Source: Paraburkholderia kirstenboschensis
GTDB taxonomy: Bacteria > Pseudomonadota > Gammaproteobacteria > Burkholderiales > Burkholderiaceae
Direction: 5' to 3'
DNA: 64,000 nucleotides
NCBI RefSeq assembly: GCF_904848585.1
Contig: NZ_CAJHCR010000006.1
Coordinates: forward strand, 1 to 64,000
Part shown: one piece after another, positions 43,487-52,353 of the stretch
How the letters are laid out: each line of letters starts with the position of its first letter
How positions within the stretch are numbered: the stretch's first letter is position 1
Made by a program: the position numbers and the translations under genes
Notes under the pieces: model-generated
Database searches by the model: none
What the model was told of the DNA's origin: nothing
The model's input: the letters and a program-made list of their open reading frames with translations, nothing else

Positions 43487-43704
43487 GACGTTTTGGGGAT
43501 AATCTCGGCTTTTCCGGACGCGGTCCGCGCGATGGTCCGTGTGTTGGTCGGCCTGGAGGCGGCATGCTGCCGGACGAGAGCGCAAAACCCGCACGCGCAA
43601 GGCGCGAGGCGTGGGAAACGTCCTGCATTATGACAGTGACCGAGCGAGAACGAGCGCGGCGCATCTTGAACACGCACGCGAACTCGCATACAAGAGCAAC
43701 CGAA

Positions 43705-43728
43705 ACAGCAACAGCAACAGCAACAGCA
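43705..43728 (+). repeat. Hexanucleotide tandem repeat, four units of ACAGCA
   Basis: Four exact ACAGCA copies plus a partial one lie just upstream of the permease start (43752). No TPP or other riboswitch signature is seen in the rest of the 265-base rarA/permease divergent region. Confidence 0.8.
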
Positions 43729-43751
43729 ACACGACTCAGGGACAACACCCG

Positions 43752-45068
43752 ATGGCACAAGATCCACTCGCCGGCGACGCCGGTTCCACCTACGCGCCGC
43801 TCACGCCGGTGCCCGACGCGCGCCGCGCCTTCCGTACCGGCGACGCGTTCGCGCTCTGGTTCTCGCTCGGCATCGGCCTGCTGGTCGCGCAAGCCGGCGC
43901 GCTGCTAGTGCCGGGACTGTCGCTGCCGCACGCGTTGCTGGCCATCGTGATCGGCAGCGCGATCGGCGTGGTTCTGCTGGCTCTCGCGGGCGTGATCGGC
44001 ACGGACACCGGGCTCGCGGCGATGTCCTCGCTGCGTCCGACGCTCGGCGTGCGCGGCGCGTCGGTGCCGGCTGTGCTGAACGCCGTGCAACTGGTCGGCT
44101 GGGGTTCGTTCGAAGTGATCGTCATGCGCGATTCCGCCGATGCGCTCGCCAAGCAGGCGTTCGGTCTTTCGATGCCGCTCGTCTGGACCGTCGTCTTCGG
44201 CTTGCTCGCGACGCTGCTCGCGATCAGCGGTCCGCTGTCGTTCGTGCGGCGCTTTCTGCGCACGTGGGGCATCTGGCTGCTGCTCGCAGGCGCGGCATGG
44301 CTCACATGGAGTCTGCTCGCGCAGCACGACCTGAGCGCGATGATGCGCCGCCCCGGCACTGGCGAGATGTCGTTCGGCGGCGCGATCGACCTGGTGGTGG
44401 CGATGCCGCTTTCCTGGCTGCCGTTGATCGCGGACTACACGCGCTTCGGCCGCCGCGCCGGCGACACGTTTCGCGGCACGCTACTCGGCTACGGCATTGC
44501 GAACATCTGGTTCTATGCATTGGGCGCGATCTACGGTCTGGCCGCCGGTGGCGGCGACGCGCTACTCACAAGCGCGCTCGCGCAAGCCGGCGGCGGGCTC
44601 GCATTGCTGCTCATTCTGATCGACGAAGTGGACAACGCATTCGCCGACATTCATTCGGCAGCGGTGTCGACGGGCACCTTCTGGGCGCGCGGCAGTGTGC
44701 CGATGCTGTCGGCGGCATTCGGCGCGCTGTGCACGTTGATCGCGCTGCTTATACCGATGGCGAAGTATCAGAACTTCCTTTTGCTGATCGGCTCGGTGTT
44801 CGCGCCGCTTTTCGGCGTGGTGCTGGTCGATCACTTCATCGTGCGCAAGCGCCGTATAGAAGCCGCCGTGCTCGCCGACGTGCGCGGCCGTTACGGCTTT
44901 TCGGGCGGCTGGCATCTGAGCGCGTTCATTGCGTGGGCGATCGGCATCGCCGCTTACCAGGCGATCAACCAATGGCTGCCGAACCTCGGTGCGACGCTGC
45001 CCGCGCTGGTGATCGGCGCGGTGTGCTATCTCGCGTTCGTGTCGACGCGCAAAACCGCTTACGCGTGA
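43752..45068 (+). CDS. NCS1-family permease (cytosine/hydroxymethylpyrimidine transporter-like)
   Basis: A 438-residue membrane protein with about 12 helices and the NCS1 pattern: DAFALWFSLGIGLLVAQAGALL (TM1), GLAAMSSLRPTLGVRGASVPAVLNAVQLVGWGSFEV (TM3 region) and PLSWLPLIADYTRFGRR (about 215-231). The layout is near that of CytX (HMP) and CodB (cytosine). The start at 43752 follows AGGGA and excludes a longer frame of repeats. The adjoining agmatinase-family gene raises the alternative of a guanidino compound or other nitrogenous substrate. Confidence 0.85.
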   Translation: MAQDPLAGDAGSTYAPLTPVPDARRAFRTGDAFALWFSLGIGLLVAQAGALLVPGLSLPHALLAIVIGSAIGVVLLALAGVIGTDTGLAAMSSLRPTLGVRGASVPAVLNAVQLVGWGSFEVIVMRDSADALAKQAFGLSMPLVWTVVFGLLATLLAISGPLSFVRRFLRTWGIWLLLAGAAWLTWSLLAQHDLSAMMRRPGTGEMSFGGAIDLVVAMPLSWLPLIADYTRFGRRAGDTFRGTLLGYGIANIWFYALGAIYGLAAGGGDALLTSALAQAGGGLALLLILIDEVDNAFADIHSAAVSTGTFWARGSVPMLSAAFGALCTLIALLIPMAKYQNFLLLIGSVFAPLFGVVLVDHFIVRKRRIEAAVLADVRGRYGFSGGWHLSAFIAWAIGIAAYQAINQWLPNLGATLPALVIGAVCYLAFVSTRKTAYA

Positions 45069-45093
45069 GCGGGTCAATTCGCCGTCGTTAAAG

Positions 45094-45121
45094 AAAAGGC
45101 CTGCATTTGCAGGCCTTTTTT
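45094..45121 (+). terminator. Terminator after the permease
   Basis: AAAAGGCCTGCA (45094-45105) pairs perfectly with 45108-45119, followed by more T residues. The A-run on the other side lets it also stop the agmatinase gene from the minus strand. Confidence 0.88.
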
Positions 45122-45165
45122 GTTGTGGCCGCCGCGCCTCGCATCGCAGCGGATGGCGACAAAGC

Positions 45166-46155
45166 TCAGCGAGCAGCAGTCCGGTACTCGACGCCCGGCA
45201 GCACGCACAACAACTCGAACGCGAGGTTCGCGGCGAGCAGCGCCGTCGTGCCGAACGGATCGTACGGTGGCGCCACTTCCACCAGATCGCATCCGACGAT
45301 ATTCAAGCCGCGCGCGCCGCGAATGATTTCGAGCGCCTGCGGAACAGTCAGCCCGGCGATTTCAGGCGTGCCGGTGCCGGGCGCAAAGGCCGGATCGATA
45401 CCGTCGATGTCGAACGTGATATAGACCGGGCCGTCGCCCATGCGCTCGCGCACGCGTGCCATCAGCGGCGCAAGCGACTGGTTCCAGCATGCCTCGGCCT
45501 GCACGACCTCGAAGCCCTGATCGCGGCACCAGTCGAAATCTTCTGCCGCATAGCCCGTGCCGCGCAGACCGATTTGCACAACGCGCTCGCAGTCGAGCAG
45601 CCCCTCTTCCACCGCGCGACGAAACGGCGTGCCGTGTGCGATCTTCTCGCCCATCATCGTGTCGTTGACGTCGGCGTGGGCGTCGACGTGAATCAGGCCG
45701 ACCTTGCCGTGTTTGCGATGGATCGCCCGCAGAATAGGCAACGCGATGGTGTGATCGCCGCCGAGCGTGACCGGCTTGCAATCGTGCTGAAGTATCTCGT
45801 CGTAAGCCGTTTCGATCCGCGCGATCGAATCGTGCAGGTTGTACGGATTGATCGCGACGTCGCCGAGATCGGCCACACGCAGAGAATCGAATGGCGCCGC
45901 GCGCGTTGCCATGTTGTAAGGGCGCAGCAGCACCGATTCGCTGCGAATCTGGCGCGGCCCGAAGCGCGCGCCAGTGCGGTTGGACGTGCCCAGATCGAAC
46001 GGCACGCCGACGAAACATGCGTCGAATCCCTCCGCCGAGCCCACGTTCGGTAGCCGCATCATCGTGGCAATGCCGCCGCAGCGCGGCATTGCATTGCCGG
46101 ACAGCGGCTGCGGCCGCTCACCGGCTTCAGGAGAAATGAAAGAGGAAGTATTCAT
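45166..46155 (-). CDS. Agmatinase/guanidino-acid ureohydrolase family protein
   Basis: A 329-residue arginase-superfamily enzyme with all binuclear manganese motifs: GGDHTIALP (about 141-149), HVDAHADVND (about 162-171) and ITFDIDGIDPAFAPGTGTPE (about 248-267). Agmatinase, guanidinobutyrase or guanidinopropionase are all possible and cannot be told apart here. Start at 46155 follows ATG of MNTSSFISPEAG. It is divergent from a lysR and convergent with the permease. In Pseudomonas the guanidinobutyrase gene is likewise next to a lysR, which makes guanidino acid use a fair guess. Confidence 0.88.
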   Translation of the reverse strand: MNTSSFISPEAGERPQPLSGNAMPRCGGIATMMRLPNVGSAEGFDACFVGVPFDLGTSNRTGARFGPRQIRSESVLLRPYNMATRAAPFDSLRVADLGDVAINPYNLHDSIARIETAYDEILQHDCKPVTLGGDHTIALPILRAIHRKHGKVGLIHVDAHADVNDTMMGEKIAHGTPFRRAVEEGLLDCERVVQIGLRGTGYAAEDFDWCRDQGFEVVQAEACWNQSLAPLMARVRERMGDGPVYITFDIDGIDPAFAPGTGTPEIAGLTVPQALEIIRGARGLNIVGCDLVEVAPPYDPFGTTALLAANLAFELLCVLPGVEYRTAAR

Positions 46156-46315
46156 CGTGACTCGGCAATGAAAGAAAACGCAGCAGTTGGAAATCTGCAA
46201 ACCGGCTCGATAGATGCGTTGATGCATTCCGCAGGCACTCGGAACGCCTGCATGCCGGGTGAATCTCCATTCTTGAGCAGTTCTCGTCGACTTAAAATAG
46301 CCGCGCAATAACCTT

Positions 46316-46337
46316 TACATCGATTCACAGCGATGTA
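46316..46337 (+). promoter_or_regulatory. Palindromic operator between ureohydrolase and lysR
   Basis: TACATCG (46316-46322) and CGATGTA (46331-46337) are perfect inverted arms separated by 8 bases, ending 9 bases before the lysR start. It probably serves the divergent pair; it does not fit a T-N11-A box exactly. Confidence 0.55.
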
Positions 46338-46346
46338 TCCTGACGC

Positions 46347-47258
46347 ATGTTCTCCCAACTCACCGACCTCGATTTGCGGCTCATCCGCGTGTTTCTGGCC
46401 ATTGTGGACGCGGGCGGCGTCTCGTCGGCCCAGGCCGCGCTCAACGTCGGCCAGTCGACCATCAGCACGCAACTCGCCACACTCGAAACGCGCCTGGGGT
46501 ATCGGCTGTGCGAACGCGGCCGCGGCGGGTTTCGACTGAGCGCGCGCGGCGAACAGTTCGCCGAGGCTGCTCGCGCGCTGCTCAGTGCTGTCGACAGTTT
46601 CGGCATGCAGGCGCGCAATGTGGGCCGCAAGCTCGTTGGCACGCTCGACATCGGCATGATCGGGCACACGCCCGTATCGGCGAGTGCGCGCATTAGCAAC
46701 GCAATCGGCCGGTTCCGCTCGCGCGATCAGTCGGTCCGATTTTCAATTCTGGTGCGCTCGCCTGGCGAGCTCGAAGAGTTGCTGCTCAATGGCCGGATTC
46801 AGGTGGGCATCGGCTATTTCTGGCATCGCGTGCCGTCGCTCGAATACACCGAAGTGTTTGCCGAAGATCAGTTCGCGTATTGCGCGAAAGGTCATCCGCT
46901 GTTTGGTTCAGCCGGCGGCGTGTCGCCGGAGCAAGCTGCGACGCACGAATGGGCGTGGCGCAGCTATCCGTTGCCCGAAGCCGAAAGTTCGACAACGCCG
47001 CGCAACGTCACCGCGGTCGCAGACAACATGGAAGCGGTCGCCATGCTCGTGCTGTCCGGGCATCACCTCGGCTATCTGCCGGGACACTTCGCGGCGCCGT
47101 TCGTCGAGCAAGGACTGCTCGCCGCGTTGAACCCTGCGCTGATGCGCTATCGCGTCGCGTTTCATATGGTTACGCGGACACGGCAGCATCGAACGGATAT
47201 CGTCGAAGCGTTCATCGACGACATGAAGGCCGCCCATGCCGTCGAAGCAAAAGCGTAA
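46347..47258 (+). CDS. LysR-family transcriptional regulator
   Basis: A 303-residue LysR regulator with the winged helix (LRLIRVFLAIVDAGGVSSAQAALNVGQSTISTQLATLETRLG; residues 7-49) and the substrate-binding domain (LVGTLDIGMIGHTPVS, then FSILVRSPGELEELLLNGRIQVGI). It is divergent from the ureohydrolase gene and probably controls it and the permease. Inducer unknown. Confidence 0.92.
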   Translation: MFSQLTDLDLRLIRVFLAIVDAGGVSSAQAALNVGQSTISTQLATLETRLGYRLCERGRGGFRLSARGEQFAEAARALLSAVDSFGMQARNVGRKLVGTLDIGMIGHTPVSASARISNAIGRFRSRDQSVRFSILVRSPGELEELLLNGRIQVGIGYFWHRVPSLEYTEVFAEDQFAYCAKGHPLFGSAGGVSPEQAATHEWAWRSYPLPEAESSTTPRNVTAVADNMEAVAMLVLSGHHLGYLPGHFAAPFVEQGLLAALNPALMRYRVAFHMVTRTRQHRTDIVEAFIDDMKAAHAVEAKA

Positions 47259-47284
47259 CGCCCGCACCGCGTTGTACCGGCGAT

Positions 47285-47310
47285 AAAAAAGCCGCGCATT
47301 CAGCGCGGCT
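47285..47310 (-). terminator. Terminator of lolA
   Basis: AGCCGCGC (47290-47297) pairs with GCGCGGCT (47303-47310). On the minus strand it is followed by a T-run (47290-47285), 31 bases after the lolA stop. Confidence 0.8.
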
Positions 47311-47341
47311 TCTCTCGCAAATATCAATACACGGCAGAGGC

Positions 47342-48070
47342 TTAGCCGTTGATCACGTCAGCGCCTTTCGGCACGGTGAACTTGAACGCGTCGGCGGGCA
47401 GCGGCGGATTCTTCTGGATGTTCGAGAAGGTCAGCAACGTCACGTTGCCGAACACGTCGTGCAGTTCCATTGCTTGCAGATTGCCGTCTTTGAAGCCGAT
47501 GCCCACGCGCTGAAATTGCGTGTCTTTCGCTTTCGGCGTGAGTTCGAGCCAGTCGATGCCGGCCTTCACTCCCGCATCGCGCAACGTGAAGTTCTTGTCC
47601 AGATCGTTACTGCCGAACAGGATTGCCGCCGGGCTCGCGCCGAGCGCGCCGCCGAGGCTTCGCACCGTCACCTGGTTCAGATCCTTGTCGTACACGTAGA
47701 GCTTGTCGCCGTCCGCCTGCAGCAATTGCGCGTAGGGTTTTTCGTATTGCCAGATGAACTTGCCGGGACGCGCGAACGTGAATGTTCCGCTCGACGTACC
47801 GTTCTTGCCGCCGCCCGTGGTGGACAGCACGCCGCTTGCGCCGCTCGCCGCTTGTGCCTTGCTGGGCGCGCGCACTTCCTGCTGCACGAAGGTGCCGCGC
47901 GCCGAGTGAACTTGCGCGACGAACGCCTTCAACTGCTCGGTGCCGCTCGCGAACGCCTGCGAAGCGACGAGCATCGACGCGCCGATCGCTGCTGTGGCGA
48001 CGCTGCGCGCGATTGCGCGGGCGAACCGGCCGACGCTGCTGGATGCATGCTGCTGCACAAATAGCTGCAT
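47342..48070 (-). CDS. lolA: Outer-membrane lipoprotein carrier protein LolA
   Basis: A 242-residue periplasmic chaperone that carries lipoproteins from LolCDE to LolB. The signal peptide ends near ASQAFA (about residue 41); the mature part has FVQQEVRAPS, FTFARPGKFIWQYEKPYAQLLQADGDKLYVYDKDLNQVTVR (about 95-135) and the LolA core. A longer linker after the first strand (SGASGVLSTTGGGKNGTSS) is an insertion. It follows ftsK on the same strand, with a 420-base gap. Confidence 0.93.
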   Translation of the reverse strand: MQLFVQQHASSSVGRFARAIARSVATAAIGASMLVASQAFASGTEQLKAFVAQVHSARGTFVQQEVRAPSKAQAASGASGVLSTTGGGKNGTSSGTFTFARPGKFIWQYEKPYAQLLQADGDKLYVYDKDLNQVTVRSLGGALGASPAAILFGSNDLDKNFTLRDAGVKAGIDWLELTPKAKDTQFQRVGIGFKDGNLQAMELHDVFGNVTLLTFSNIQKNPPLPADAFKFTVPKGADVING

Positions 48071-48492
48071 ATGATTTTTCTCCCTTGATTTGAATTCGTT
48101 GAGCGACCGCTATGTTTGCGGCGCATCGACATGAGCGGTGATTGCCGGTGGCCGTGAGCACAGCGTGAGGCTTGCTGTGCGAGGCTCGGGGCGAACGGGT
48201 GAGCTTCGATCCTTGCGGTCTGCTGCGCCGGGCCTACTACCGAGCTTAGGCAGGCAGTCTTAAACGAGCCTTAGAAACTGGCATGGAAGCGGACCCTGAA
48301 CCTGGATCTTCGCAGCGGAGCTTCACGGCGGACCTTTGAAGCGGACGTTAAAGCGGACCTTTGAAGCGGACGTTCAAAGCCAACCGTGAAGCAGGCAGTA
48401 GAAGCCGTTGGGAGCAAGCTTTAAAAGCCCCCCCTGAACCACGCCCCGCAAGCGGCAAAGAAACACTCGCCGTTCGCCTCACACCATAACGC
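48071..48492. other. ftsK-lolA intergenic region
   Basis: About 420 bases containing the tandem repeat at 48328-48378. No gene, and no strong terminator for ftsK, is visible. Confidence 0.5.
48328..48378. repeat. 25-base tandem repeat, two units
   Basis: Two near-identical copies of a 25-26-base unit (start GCGGACCTTTGAAGCGGACG, end TTAAA or TTCAAA). Each unit is itself made of two related ~12-base pieces, and a partial copy (GAAGCGGACC) lies at about 48290. It is not coding. Confidence 0.8.
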
Positions 48493-50808
48493 CTACTCCG
48501 CCTCTCGCGCCGGTGCCAGAATTTCTCGATTGCCGTTCGACGACATCGCCGACACCACGCCGGAATTTTCCATTTGTTCCAGCAGACGCGCCGCGCGGTT
48601 GTAACCGATGCGCAAATGCCGCTGCACGAGCGAAATCGACGCGCGCTTGTTTTTCAGCACCACGTCCACTGCCTGATCGTAAAGCGGATCCGACTCGCCA
48701 TCGCCTGAGCCGCCCGCTCCGGCCCCCGCTGAGCCCTCGTCGCCCTCGCCGGTCACGCCGCCTTCGAGGATGCCTTCGATATAGTTCGGCTCGCCCTGCT
48801 CCTTGAGCTTGTCGACGACGCGGTGTACTTCCTCGTCCGACACGAACGCCCCGTGCACGCGCACCGGCAAGCCGCTGCCCGGCGGCAGGTAGAGCATGTC
48901 GCCCATGCCGAGCAGCGATTCCGCGCCCTGCTGGTCGAGAATCGTGCGCGAGTCGATTTTGGACGACACCTGGAACGCCATCCGCGTCGGCACGTTAGCC
49001 TTGATCAGCCCGGTAATCACGTCGACCGACGGACGCTGCGTGGCGAGAATCAAATGAATGCCGGCCGCGCGCGCCTTCTGCGCGATCCGCGCGATCAGTT
49101 CCTCGACCTTCTTGCCTACCACCATCATCAGGTCTGCAAGTTCGTCGATCACGACCACGATGTTCGGCAAACGCGTGAGCGGTTCCGGCTCGTCCGGCGT
49201 GAGGCTGAACGGGTTCGGCAGCTTTTCTTCGCGCTTGGCGGCTTCGTCGATCTTGTTGTTGTAGCCGGCGAGGTTACGCACGCCGAGCTTGCTCATCAGC
49301 TTGTAGCGCCGCTCCATTTCGGCGACTGCCCAATTCAGCGCATGACCGGCCTGGCGCATGTCCGTCACGACCGGACACAGCAGATGCGGAATGCCTTCGT
49401 AGACGCTCATTTCGAGCATCTTGGGATCGATCAGGATCATGCGGACCTGGTCGGCGCTCGCCTTGTAGAGCAGCGACAGGATCATCGCGTTGATACCGAC
49501 CGACTTGCCCGAACCGGTCGTGCCCGCGACCAGCAGGTGAGGCATCTTCGCGAGATCCGCGCACACCGGTTTGCCGCCGATATCCTTGCCGAGGCCCATG
49601 GTGAGCGGCGACGCGGCGTCCGCATACACCGCCGAGCCGAGAATCTCGGACAGGCTCACGGTCTGGCGGCGCTGATTCGGCAGTTCGAGCGCCATGAAAT
49701 TTTTGCCCGGAATCGTTTCGACGACGCGGATCGACACGAGCGACAGCGAACGCGCGAGGTCTTTTGCCAGATTCACGATCTGGCTGCCCTTTACGCCGGT
49801 GGCCGGCTCGATCTCGTAGCGCGTGACGACCGGACCCGGATACGCGGCGACGACGCTCACCTCCACGCCGAAGTCCTTGAGCTTTTTCTCGATCAGACGC
49901 GAGGTGAATTCGAGCGTATCCGCCGAGATGGTTTCCTGCGCGGCGGGCGCCGGATCGAGCAGCGAGATAGGCGGCAGTGTGGAATCGCCGGGCAGATCGG
50001 TGAAGAGCGGCACTTGCCGTTCTTTCTCGACGCGCTCCGACTTGGCCGGTGTGACGACCGGCGGCACGATCACGACGGGCTCGTGCTCCTCGATGCGCAC
50101 GCGGCCCTTCTCGACCTTGCCTTCGCGCTTCACCGCCGCGGCTTCGCCCAGTTTGCGGTCGCGGCCCGCCTCGCGGCGCAGCTTCGCAAAGGTCACAGCC
50201 GAAATGATCGATTCGCCGACCTTCTCCGACACCGACAGCCACGAAAACCGGAAATACAACGACAGGCCAATGCCGAGCACGATCAGCAACGCGAGCGTGC
50301 CGCCCGTGAAACCGAGCGCATGCGACACGCCGCGCGCGATCGCTTCGCCGATCACGCCGCCAGGCGCGCGCGGCAATTGCACCTTGAGCGACCACATGCG
50401 CAGCGCCTCGATGCCGTCGCAGGCAAGCAGCACGAGCATGAACGCAAAGGCGTCCGCGAGCCAGCTGGCATCGCGCGGCGCGTCTTCCTGCAAGTCCTCG
50501 TGACGGGTGATGCGCTTGTAGTTCGCGGAGATATGGCGGCCGAGCAGCACGATCCACCAGTAGGCGGAGAGGCCGAACAGCAGCAGCAGAATGTCCGAGG
50601 TCCACGCGCCCACGCGGCCTGCCCAGTTGGCGATGTGATCCACCTGCGCGGCGTGCGTCCAGCTCGGATCGCGCCGGCTGTAGCTGACGAGCGCCATCAG
50701 CAGGAAAACGCCGAGCGCGACCTGCAGAATCCAGCGGATTTCAGTGAAGAGACGCGACATGCGGTGCGGCAATGCCTGCGCGCTCGCGGAATAGGGAGCT
50801 TTTGCCAT
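48493..50808 (-). CDS. ftsK: DNA translocase FtsK
   Basis: A 771-residue DNA pump coordinating chromosome segregation with septation. Four N-terminal membrane helices (within residues 20-200) are followed by a linker, the RecA-type motor (Walker A GTTGSGKSVGIN, about 431-442; Walker B VVVIDELADLMM) and a C-terminal gamma winged helix (DQAVDVVLKNKRASISLVQRHLRIGYNRAARLLEQME). The linker is much shorter than in E. coli FtsK (1329 residues). Lies upstream of lolA and is divergent from trxB. Confidence 0.96.
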   Translation of the reverse strand: MAKAPYSASAQALPHRMSRLFTEIRWILQVALGVFLLMALVSYSRRDPSWTHAAQVDHIANWAGRVGAWTSDILLLLFGLSAYWWIVLLGRHISANYKRITRHEDLQEDAPRDASWLADAFAFMLVLLACDGIEALRMWSLKVQLPRAPGGVIGEAIARGVSHALGFTGGTLALLIVLGIGLSLYFRFSWLSVSEKVGESIISAVTFAKLRREAGRDRKLGEAAAVKREGKVEKGRVRIEEHEPVVIVPPVVTPAKSERVEKERQVPLFTDLPGDSTLPPISLLDPAPAAQETISADTLEFTSRLIEKKLKDFGVEVSVVAAYPGPVVTRYEIEPATGVKGSQIVNLAKDLARSLSLVSIRVVETIPGKNFMALELPNQRRQTVSLSEILGSAVYADAASPLTMGLGKDIGGKPVCADLAKMPHLLVAGTTGSGKSVGINAMILSLLYKASADQVRMILIDPKMLEMSVYEGIPHLLCPVVTDMRQAGHALNWAVAEMERRYKLMSKLGVRNLAGYNNKIDEAAKREEKLPNPFSLTPDEPEPLTRLPNIVVVIDELADLMMVVGKKVEELIARIAQKARAAGIHLILATQRPSVDVITGLIKANVPTRMAFQVSSKIDSRTILDQQGAESLLGMGDMLYLPPGSGLPVRVHGAFVSDEEVHRVVDKLKEQGEPNYIEGILEGGVTGEGDEGSAGAGAGGSGDGESDPLYDQAVDVVLKNKRASISLVQRHLRIGYNRAARLLEQMENSGVVSAMSSNGNREILAPAREAE

Positions 50809-51158
50809 TGATCCTGTTGCTTGTGTGGCCGATCCGGTGTGCCGGGTCGCAGCCGCGCCGGGCGCGGCTGCGGGCGCAACACCGGCAACCCGAAACTTCG
50901 ATCCGGCCTATTGTAAACGCAGTGCCCCGCGTGAGGCTGTAAATGACGGTAACCTGGCCGACTGGCCACGCGCAGGCGTCGAATCGGAGCGCGATCAGCA
51001 CGACAGGCACGCGCCATGGGCTATCGCCGCGATCGGAAACCTTCATGGAGCAGCCCGCCGCCCCGCCCTTTATAATGCCCGACTGATACCCATCTACAGT
51101 TTCAGCCAAGTCGCGCAGCCTCGCATGGGCGAGCAGCGCGCCGTAAAAGGATTCGATC
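50809..51158. other. Divergent ftsK-trxB intergenic region
   Basis: About 350 bases with promoters for both genes; the longer frames upstream of each start are low-complexity and not supported. No further feature seen. Confidence 0.5.
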
Positions 51159-52160
51159 ATGCCCGCAACTTCCACGAAACACGCCAAGGTTCTGATTCTC
51201 GGTTCCGGTCCCGCCGGCTACACGGCAGCGGTCTACGCGGCGCGCGCCAACCTCGCGCCGGTGCTCGTCACGGGTCTCGCGCAAGGCGGCCAGCTGATGA
51301 CCACGACCGACGTGGAGAACTGGCCCGCCGACGCCAACGGCGTGCAAGGCCCGGAACTGATGGCGCGCTTCCTGGAGCACGCTGAGCGCTTCAACACCGA
51401 AATCATCTTCGACCACATTCACACGGCGAAGCTGAACGAAAAGCCGATCCGTCTGATCGGCGATTCGGGCGAATACACCTGCGACTCGCTGATCATCTCG
51501 ACGGGCGCGTCGGCGCAATACCTCGGCCTGCCGTCGGAAGAAGCGTTCATGGGCAAGGGCGTGTCGGCCTGCGCCACCTGCGACGGCTTCTTCTACAAGC
51601 AGCAACATGTGGCCGTGATCGGCGGCGGCAATACCGCCGTTGAAGAAGCGCTGTACCTGTCGGGCATCGCGAAGAAGGTCACGGTGATCCATCGCCGCGA
51701 CAAGTTCCGCGCCGAGCCGATCCTGATCGACCGCCTGCTCGCCAAAGAGAAGGAAGGCGTCGTCGAAATCAAGTGGAACCATACGCTCGACGAAGTCACG
51801 GGCGACCAGTCCGGCGTGACCGGTTTGCGCGTCAAGCACACGCAAACCGGCGAGACGACCGACATTGCGTTGCAAGGCCTGTTCGTCGCGATCGGCCACA
51901 AACCGAACACGGACATCTTCGAAGGCCAACTGGAGATGAAGAACGGCTACATCATCACGAAGGGCGGCCTGAACGGCTTCGCGACCGCCACCAGCGTGCC
52001 GGGCGTGTTCGCCGCCGGCGACGTGCAGGACCACGTGTACCGTCAGGCGATCACGAGCGCGGGCACCGGTTGTATGGCAGCGCTCGACGCGCAGCGCTAT
52101 CTGGAAACCATCAACGAAATGGCCGGCGAGCACGCGATGAGCCAGGAAGCCGAGCGTTGA
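51159..52160 (+). CDS. trxB: Thioredoxin reductase
   Basis: A 333-residue FAD/NADPH enzyme that reduces thioredoxin. The FAD motif LILGSGPAGYTAAVYAARA (about 12-30), redox motif CATCDG (about 144-149), NADPH motif AVIGGGNTAVEEALYLS (about 158-174) and the C-terminal GVFAAGDVQDHVYRQAITSAGTGCMAALDA are all present and intact. Length is usual. Confidence 0.97.
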   Translation: MPATSTKHAKVLILGSGPAGYTAAVYAARANLAPVLVTGLAQGGQLMTTTDVENWPADANGVQGPELMARFLEHAERFNTEIIFDHIHTAKLNEKPIRLIGDSGEYTCDSLIISTGASAQYLGLPSEEAFMGKGVSACATCDGFFYKQQHVAVIGGGNTAVEEALYLSGIAKKVTVIHRRDKFRAEPILIDRLLAKEKEGVVEIKWNHTLDEVTGDQSGVTGLRVKHTQTGETTDIALQGLFVAIGHKPNTDIFEGQLEMKNGYIITKGGLNGFATATSVPGVFAAGDVQDHVYRQAITSAGTGCMAALDAQRYLETINEMAGEHAMSQEAER

Positions 52161-52228
52161 TCGGCCGCGGCTCTTCACGAACGCAACGGTAAAATAGCGG
52201 CTGGGCGTTGCCCGGCCGCTCGCTCGAT

Positions 52229-52261
52229 AAAAGGCCGCGGCTTGCACGCCCGCGGCCTTTT
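52229..52261 (+). terminator. Terminator of trxB
   Basis: AAAAGGCCGCGG (52229-52240) pairs with CCGCGGCCTTTT (52250-52261), 68 bases after the trxB stop. Confidence 0.85.
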
Positions 52262-52353
52262 GCATTCAGACGTGCGTCACGGCCACGCAAGGCGCCGCTT
52301 GATCGACTCTTGATCGGCTGTTGATCGACTCATTTTCCGCATGTATCACCGCT

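Noticed and set aside
41831..43633. Plus-strand frame of 600 residues opposite serS/rarA
   Set aside because: It mirrors rarA codons and has no motif of its own.
43487..43751. Thiamine pyrophosphate riboswitch before the CytX-like permease
   Set aside because: I looked for CTGAGA and ACCTGA-type conserved cores and saw neither; the leader instead holds the hexanucleotide repeat.
48823..50811. Plus-strand frame of 662 residues opposite ftsK
   Set aside because: A shadow of ftsK; His/Arg-rich composition without a domain.
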